From Ichthyophonus hoferi (Eukaryota; Opisthokonta; Ichthyosporea; Ichthyophonida; Ichthyophonidae), in contig NAOQ01000055.1 in assembly GCA_002751075.1 (NCBI GenBank), positions 38,146 to 64,767 of the forward strand: DNA of 26,622 nucleotides, given 5' to 3'. Positions within the stretch are counted from its first letter, which is position 1, and each line of letters starts with the position of its first letter. Under the pieces are notes generated by a model that ran no database searches, was not told where the DNA came from, and was given only the letters and a program-made list of their open reading frames with translations. Below are positions 21,901-26,622 of the stretch, piece by piece. Position numbers and translations under genes: made by a program.

Positions 21901-24900
21901 AATATAGGCTAGGAGATACTCTCATATAACACCAAAAATAAACTATAAATCCTACAATAATCCAAACACAACAAGCTAATCATATGGACCTCACTTGTAA
22001 TAGACTGGGCTGATGGGTTGCGACTACACTTGGTAATTGGTCCACTGTGGGCACGCGACAATGACATTTCTGTAAAATAAAAGAGTTTAAAATCATAACA
22101 ATCATCCATATGAATATATATATCTATTTATATATAATTAGAGTATTAACACAATTTTAACTATTTTACTACCCAATAGAAAGATATATTAGAAGCAAGA
22201 TATCATGAGCTACATTAACGGGAGGGTGAAGATAAAATGAAATAAATATAAAAATAAAAATATAAATATAACTTACCACTTAACGATACACTTGAATAGG
22301 AACTTAGCAATGGGAACTATGGGGGAATTGAGCACTGGTTAGTAGATGAAGCAATCAGATCTATCTATCTATTGGATTAATACAACCTCATATAGTACAT
22401 ATACATAATAACATATATATATATATATATACTTAACATATTTATCTTTTGCATAATTTTCAGTATATTTCATTGTACGGTATCCCTCTCTATGTTACTA
22501 TATACCATACTGCCCATGAACTGCATGTAAGTTATAATACATATACATATAATAAACATATACACAAAATTTAAATCCGGCTATCAATGATTGGGTAATT
22601 ATCACACATAAATATAACTATAACTTACTCTAGGGGAGCTTGGTTTTCCAATGGATTGTTGTCTGTAGAATCAAATACAATATACAGATATGATTGGTCA
22701 GTTATTTATTATAATCACAAGGTTACCAATAGAAATTGTAAAATAAATCAACATCATGTACACTTTAATATCTGTTTTACTAGCTCGCGAAAGAATATAA
22801 GGTACTATATTACATTATATTATATGAAATAGGATATTGCATATATATATAAGATATATACTTACAGAGTTTGTCTACAATAAACAAGTAAATACCTTCA
22901 TGCAATCATTACACATGTAGTTGTATAAAATAGTAAATATAACAGGATGTTAGCACCAGAAGGATATATAGTATATACACAACTAAATGAATAGATAGAT
23001 AAGAAAAAAAAGTGTGAAAAACATAAAAGGATACCTGGACTGGTTGGTATAAACTGACAGACTACGAACCAATCCAAATGCCGTGGTCTTGGGTGTTAAA
23101 TGGGTTTGGGTCATTTCATTGAGCGGAGTAGTAGCCAACATATTAGCGTCACTAGCTGGTTCACTATATAAGGTAAGGGTTAAGTTAGTGACTTAATAAA
23201 GATGTCGTAATATTAGATACAATGTAATATACAGCTATGATCAGCCAGTTATTTATTATAATCACAAAGTTACTAATGGCATGATGAATTAAATTATACT
23301 CAAAGACCTTTATTTACGTTTTATTAGCCAGTCAAAGAGTATAATATAATATAATATATTGCATAGAATTATATTATATCATACTATATTACATTACATT
23401 ATATAAAATAAAGAATTGTATCTAGTACTTAGAGGCTTTGTCTACAATAAACACGTAAATATATTCGTGCATAGATGTCACAATCACACATATTATCGTA
23501 CATGGTAGGTGATATAGCACGATATTAAAACAGAAAAGGTATATATATAACTAAATGAATAGATAGATAGATAGATAGATAGGAAAAAACAGTAAGAAAA
23601 TAAAAAAACAATACCTCAATGAAATGGAACAGGTGTTATCAATTGAATGAATAGGAAGCAGCCCAGATAACGTAGCCTTGGGTAATAAAATGCTTAGTTT
23701 CCTTTCATTGGGTGGACTAGCCAATTGATGAGAGTCACTAAGTCGTCCACTATATAAAGTAAGGGTTAGGTTAATGACGTAGTATGTGATGATCTCATAT
23801 AAGACGGTATGATATTGGATCATAAAATATAAAAAAGTATAAGATAGAATAATATAGGATAATATAATATAAGATGACATATATCATATGATGTAATATC
23901 ATCAACATATAATAGAGCCAATAATATTCTGAAAGTCTTATTTACTACTTATAATTTCTCTTTTTAAATTGCCATACAATATATTGGAATACTCAAATCC
24001 AATTACATGACTTACAACCAATAACATTACTACACACACACCCTCAATCACAGCCATATGCATATACCCATAGCCATACATACATGCATACACATATACA
24101 TATATATATCTACTAAAACAGGTTCATTTTCAATCTCTTACTAGTGCCTCCTCACAGGTAACAACAAAAAGAGACATGTTACTAGACTGACTTCCACCCA
24201 ATTACTAGAACCATACATACACCTTCATTTTTTAAATAGCTAATTATAAAAGCCTTGTAAAATTAATAAATTAATTATAACCTTTTTGCCACCTGGGCAG
24301 CCAAATTCTTCACACAGAGGTCAAACATATGGTGTAGCAGAGCCTATAAGATGGGAGAACCAATACAATCAGTACTTTATATTTTAGTTTGCTGTTTTTT
24401 AAGAAATGTATATCATGCTATCAGTTGGTTATTTTAATAATATATTATTCCTAGCCAATGTAATATGAAAACATAGCTTTAAGATATATAGAAACTAAAA
24501 TATTTTAAAATAATTAATAGGATTACCTCATAGGTTCATATTATATTATATTATATTATATTATAGGATATATTATGCTACATCATATTTTGGTATACTA
24601 TATTATTATATATTATACTATACTATACTATATTATATTATATTATATTATACTCTACTATACTATATTATTACTCTAGTATATTAGATTAGATAATACT
24701 ATAATATAGACTTACATTGGCCTCCCCTAAGCTAGATGGTCTTAGAATATCGTCAACTCTATCTGCATCTGCATCAAGATCCTGCATATTTATTGGTCAG
24801 ATATAAGTTGAGTGTACAATCTAACAAATGTTAGAAGTCAATTTAAAAAGAGTTTTACAAGGAAGATGATTTGCGCATAATGTTTTAGGCCATAAATAAA

Positions 24901-26342
24901 AATTAAAACATCAATGAGCGAATTAAATTATCAAGTATTGCATTATAGTCCATAGAGGTATGTTAAAAAGTGGACTGAAAAATAAGATCATATGTGATTA
25001 GAATGCGATGTATGATAGAAAGATAGAATGTTTTGAAAAATGGTAGTATATGGGATATTATAATAGTATGTATAATAATATGATAATATGGATGGTAGAA
25101 AAATAAAATAATAACACAACAATATGTATGTACATCATAATAATACAATGATAATAAGACAGTATAACAATATATATAACAGTATGATCACAACATAGTA
25201 AAATAATATGTATAATAGGATGATACTCTATATCTTATTTCAATACCACGTAATCAAATACTCATAAACATGCATCAATAAACACCATTGCATACCATTA
25301 TAAAGAAGCATAGAAATACATATACTCTACCAATATAACTATAGTGCATGTACCTAACCTATATATATAGGGCTTATACTATACCATCATTGTCTTCTGC
25401 TCCTCCTCTATGCGACTACTAATGTAGTCTATCTCTGCTCCAAGGTAATCTACGTTCTCCTCTACCTACCAATTGACATCCACCCTTAGGTCAGTCAATT
25501 CCATAGTCACTTTAAAATTAAAATTACTACAATGTGACGTAATTTAGCTATTTACGTGGAGTTGTGCTATTGAATAATTAATATTTAAAATATATTCCAA
25601 GCAATGTATCATTCGTACAGGCCTGGAGACCACCAATTTTTAATGTTGTAGCCTAGTAATATTAAATACGTTCCGACGTTAGCTAATAAATACAGCAACA
25701 ACAAAAAAGTAACAATTAGTTCAAAACGATTCAATTCGATTCAATTCGATTTGCCCCATTCACACCCGATTCGAAATAATAAAACAAACCATTAAGAGCA
25801 TTATAGTCATGATCTTATTAGATAATAGTCATAACAACTTTTATCCGTCTTTTGGGATAATTAAAAATCAAAGAAACGTGGCTACTACGACACCAATCAA
25901 ACAAACAATACGCGCAAAAAGTATCAGCATCTCATAATTAGTCGTCTGTGCCTTAATACTTCATGTACCAATAGTAATCACTCAATATAAGAATAAAAAT
26001 ATATATATATAGTAATATCTACCAATAAAAACCAAGACATGAAATCGTGTAAACAGAGTATAAACTTTATAGGGCTGGATATATCTAGGATCAACCAATG
26101 AAGCACAACGCATTAAAGTTTAATATGCAACTAAATATAACATAATATAAACAGTGGTGACAAACAAGAAAACTTTGTTAATAAAACGAGTAATGTTTAG
26201 ATGTTAATTAATCAAAATTAGCATAATTACCAACACCAATTGCAATGCATAGTCATAGATATATATATAGGATAGGGCATGTTACCTCTTCCAAAGTTAT
26301 TGAAGACTCACTAACTTTATTATCTGGAGAAAAACTATTGGC
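15946..26342 (-). CDS. KIF21: KIF21-like kinesin-4: coiled-coil end, linker and C-terminal WD40 propeller (18 exons, 5' partial)
   Basis: KIF21 kinesins move to microtubule plus ends and limit microtubule growth. The WD40 domain is the C-terminal microtubule or partner-binding part. Eighteen minus-strand exons sum to 1740 nt (579 residues plus stop), with consistent GT-AG borders and phases. Residues 1-89 are the end of the coiled coil (NVDYLGAEIDYIS; human NIDYINDSIS). Residues 90-245 are a Ser/Pro-rich linker ending in the KIF21-typical NVFERLT (human NVFNRLT). Residues 270-579 are seven WD blades. Distinctive matches are LIITGSRDHNI (human LIITGSKDHYI), VFDLDS...PPHYDSVTSLAL (human MFDVTEG...PPHYDGIEALTI), SGKTVHVWD (human SGNAVRMWD) and the last blade SSDKSIMVW (human DDRTVRIW). 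The motor domain is off the right edge. KIF21A and KIF21B cannot be told apart here, which fits a pre-vertebrate single gene. Introns run from about 230 to 850 bp and are AT-rich. Confidence 0.93.
16841..17056 (-). CDS. KIF21: KIF21-like exon 17 (WD blades 6-7)
   Basis: 216 nt, the longest exon. It includes MKSINRAHSSGVSSLCIIGD, ASGGRDGGIKLWSATGEPVG and WLAPYLFTVS (human VPNAHKDWVCALGV, SGCRGGILKVWN and STHIFTAADD). The acceptor is GGTATGCAG|G and the donor TCGAG|GTAAGT. Confidence 0.94.
17651..17680. repeat. (AACCC)6 tract in KIF21 intron
   Basis: Six perfect AACCC units on the plus strand, GGGTT on the transcript strand, starting 44 nt after the exon 16 donor. The RNA would have six GGG runs with 2-nt loops, able in principle to form a G-quadruplex. 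Confidence 0.95.
17725..17886 (-). CDS. KIF21: KIF21-like exon 16 (WD blades 4-5)
   Basis: 162 nt. VFDLDSLDLLDTLSPPHYDS, then SASRDGAIKLWGSDNG. It aligns with human MFDVTEG..PPHYDGIEAL and SGSRDNGIKKWD. The acceptor is CACTACAG|T and the donor GGAAG|GTGTGT. Confidence 0.94.
18535..18609 (-). CDS. KIF21: KIF21-like exon 15 (WD blade 4)
   Basis: 75 nt. PSISGEMGYCHRPLIITGSR and DHNI; LIITGS.DH.I is a KIF21 hallmark. The acceptor is CCCCACAG|T and the donor ATTAA|GTATGT. Confidence 0.92.
19177..19289 (-). CDS. KIF21: KIF21-like exon 14 (WD blades 3-4)
   Basis: 113 nt. SGKTVHVWDTTTLEPVKAKI, then LTGLVGSIVALKC (human LTGHLGPVMCLTV). The acceptor is ATCACAG|AGT and the donor TGCCT|GTATGT. Confidence 0.91.
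19835..19949 (-). CDS. KIF21: KIF21-like exon 13 (WD blades 2-3)
   Basis: 115 nt. TIFLYDRDTWQLRKVMTDLS and then IQALALNHTGTRLLAG (human INQIALNPTGTFLYAASG). The human insert between blades 2 and 3 is shorter here. The acceptor is CTTTTCAG|A and the donor GCTGGG|GTATGA. Confidence 0.9.
20348..20486 (-). CDS. KIF21: KIF21-like exon 12 (WD blades 1-2)
   Basis: 139 nt. SCINVYNYDASSEIGQIETQ, GPVVAMLLVDM and LLAVATTSEQ. With exon 11 it forms SKDSCINVYN (human SKDRTCKVWN). The donor CAGGG|GTTGGT is unusual but is the only one that fits exon 13 in phase. Reading through would add about 13 residues before a stop. Confidence 0.85.
20816..20953 (-). CDS. KIF21: KIF21-like exon 11 (linker end, WD blade 1)
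   Basis: 138 nt. Ser/Asn-rich start, then HGYSAALTSLAVNGSTIYSG and SK (human [20 protein letters not shown]). The acceptor is AATCTCCAG|AG with a branch-point-like CTAAC about 20 nt upstream. The donor is CCAAAG|GTGGGT. Confidence 0.9.
21371..21424 (-). CDS. KIF21: KIF21-like exon 10 (NVFERLT motif)
   Basis: 54 nt. With the preceding base it gives NVFERLTLNPDSSTSLMA, aligning with human NVFNRLTVSQGNTSVQ, the one strongly conserved island in the linker. The acceptor is GACCTATAG|AT and the donor GGCAC|GTAAGT. Confidence 0.88.
21995..22069 (-). CDS. KIF21: KIF21-like exon 9 (linker)
   Basis: 75 nt. MSLSRAHSGPITKCSRNPSA and QSIT. The acceptor TTTTATTTTACAG|AA is strong, and the donor is ATTACAA|GTGAGG. 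A donor 5 nt downstream, GAG|GTCCAT, is weaker and out of phase with exon 10. Confidence 0.78.
22277..22316 (-). CDS. KIF21: KIF21-like exon 8 (40-nt small exon)
   Basis: 13 codons plus one base: FPLLSSYSSVSLS. The acceptor is CCCATAG|TTC and the donor AGTG|GTAAGT. Low complexity; supported by splice sites and phase only. Confidence 0.7.
22629..22662 (-). CDS. KIF21: KIF21-like exon 7 (34-nt small exon)
   Basis: One base plus 11 codons (QQSIGKPSSPR). With exon 6 it gives SRQQSIGKPSSPR, a basic Ser/Pro segment reminiscent of human ISRQSSLSEKK. The acceptor is TTCTACAG|A and the donor CTAGA|GTAAGT. Confidence 0.78.
23035..23163 (-). CDS. KIF21: KIF21-like exon 6 (duplicated linker exon, copy 1)
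   Basis: 129 nt, in the same phases as exon 5. It encodes EPASDANMLATTPLNEMTQT, HLTPKTTAFGLVRSLSVYT and NQS. The acceptor is CTTATATAG|T and the donor TCCAG|GTATCC. Confidence 0.84.
23615..23749 (-). CDS. KIF21: KIF21-like exon 5 (duplicated linker exon, copy 2)
   Basis: 135 nt, entering and leaving in the same phase. It encodes GRLSDSHQLASPPNERKLSI, LLPKATLSGLLPIHS and IDNTCSISL. It is homologous to exon 6 and both flanking introns match too. The acceptor is TTTATATAG|T and the donor TTGAG|GTATTG. Confidence 0.82.
24282..24343 (-). CDS. KIF21: KIF21-like exon 4
   Basis: 62 nt. ALLHHMFDLCVKNLAAQVAK aligns with human [20 protein letters not shown]. The acceptor is CTTATAG|GCT. The donor AAAAG|GTTATA is weak but gives the right phase; an upstream CAG|GTGGCA would be two bases out of phase. 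Confidence 0.82.
24716..24781 (-). CDS. KIF21: KIF21-like exon 3
   Basis: 22 codons: DLDADADRVDDILRPSSLGE and then AN. It aligns with human [20 protein letters not shown]. The acceptor is TATGCAG|GAT and the donor GCCAAT|GTAAGT. Confidence 0.88.
25385..25465 (-). CDS. KIF21: KIF21-like exon 2 (coiled coil)
   Basis: 27 codons. VEENVDYLGAEIDYISSRIE aligns with human ELIDNIDYINDSISDCQANI. The acceptor is TTGGTAG|GTA and the donor ATGATG|GTATAG. The acceptor could lie slightly upstream. Confidence 0.87.
26286..26342 (-). CDS. KIF21: KIF21-like exon 1 of window
   Basis: 57 nt, 19 codons (ANSFSPDNKVSESSITLEE), phase 0 at both ends. The acceptor is TTATCAG|GCC and the donor GAAGAG|GTAACA. It is not conserved enough to align with human; support is splice sites, frame and the neighbouring exon. 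Confidence 0.7.
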
Positions 26343-26622
26343 CTGATAAAAATAGAACAATTTGGTTAGTGGTTAGTTTTGAATAACGTGAATATTATTG
26401 TTCGGTAATATATTGATCAATACTATTGATTTATATATATGGCAAGTTGAATATATAAGGTATGCAGAGGGAATTTGTATATGCACGGATGATGGTATGA
26501 GAGCAGGTGTATATTACAAATATATAGTAGTATAGTGTATAGTATATAATGTATATTATATAGACGAGTAATGCATAGCAAGACAAGCCCGATCATTAGA
26601 AACCAAAGCATTGTTTTTTTTT

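Larger units (their letters stand above)
22669..23790. repeat. Tandem genomic duplication carrying KIF21 exons 5 and 6
   Basis: Two diverged direct copies, about 22669-23212 and 23213-23790. Shared blocks are CAGTTATTTATTATAATCAC, GTCTACAATAAACAMGTAAAT, AACTAAATGAATAGATAGAT, the exon and ACTATATAARGTAAGGGTTA. The period is 544-586 bp, varying with microsatellite length. Confidence 0.88.
15995..26285. other. Content of the KIF21 introns
   Basis: Seventeen introns, most over 300 bp, hold mainly AT-rich low-complexity DNA and no nested gene that I see. Notable tracts are six AACCC units (17651-17680), TA runs near 18217-18233, 21714-21729 and 22411-22430, TAATA/ATATT stretches (17380-17620, 24538-24680), GATA repeats (about 23556-23581) and a short CGATTCAATT repeat (25728-25752). 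Frequent ATTGG/CCAAT pentamers are treated as a finding. Confidence 0.7.

Noticed and set aside
1-26622. CRISPR array, operon or bacterial system
   Set aside because: Spliced animal genes and microsatellites dominate; no spaced direct repeats of CRISPR type and no bacterial gene organisation.

Overview
This is an AT-rich (about 30% G+C by eye), intron-rich eukaryotic window. A BTG/Tob-family gene together with a KIF21-type kinesin points to an animal. The small exons (34-216 nt), introns of roughly 230-850 bp and heavy TA, GATA and TATG microsatellites would suit an early-branching invertebrate such as a sponge or cnidarian, but the sequence does not settle which. All three recognisable host genes lie on the minus strand. 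Most of their exons are shorter than 150 nt, so I found them by protein similarity, splice sites and reading phase rather than as long ORFs.

Layout, left to right. (1) 143-3422 (-): the first seven coding exons, 190 codons from the ATG, of the TFIIH subunit p34 (GTF2H3/Tfb4); the 3' exons run off the left edge. (2) 3423-6400: intergenic DNA with three related copies (A, B, C) of an unnamed dispersed repeat that carries a short hairpin. (3) About 6.4-8.1 kb (-): an old, broken Ty1/copia-type LTR retroelement fossil. (4) 9271-9490 (-): a truncated copy of a BTG gene. Just to its right, at 9713-10192 (-), is an intact, apparently intronless BTG/Tob-family gene of 159 codons. (5) 10.2-15.1 kb: AT-rich DNA with no recognised gene, interrupted by a 727-base assembly gap (11887-12613) inside a TA microsatellite. 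(6) 15.09-15.34 kb: a 10-bp-stem palindrome and a tRNA-like segment with Pol III A- and B-box-like motifs, a possible SINE. (7) 15946-26342 (-): the last 18 coding exons (579 codons plus stop) of a KIF21-like kinesin-4. They cover the end of the coiled-coil region, a low-complexity linker and a complete seven-bladed WD40 propeller. The motor domain lies beyond the right edge.

All exon junctions in both multi-exon genes agree in phase, which gives two continuous proteins and is the main support for the models. The genes have no evident joint function: p34 acts in nuclear transcription and repair, BTG in mRNA deadenylation and growth control, and KIF21 on microtubules.

The most interesting observations are these. 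KIF21 has a tandemly duplicated symmetric linker exon (exons 5 and 6). The intact BTG gene has Asn where family members have the CAF1-contacting Tyr, while its broken neighbour keeps Tyr. ATTGG/CCAAT pentamers appear strongly enriched in the two multi-exon gene bodies but not in the intergenic stretch. The A/B/C repeat carries a hairpin with a covarying base pair. No wholly new system was found.
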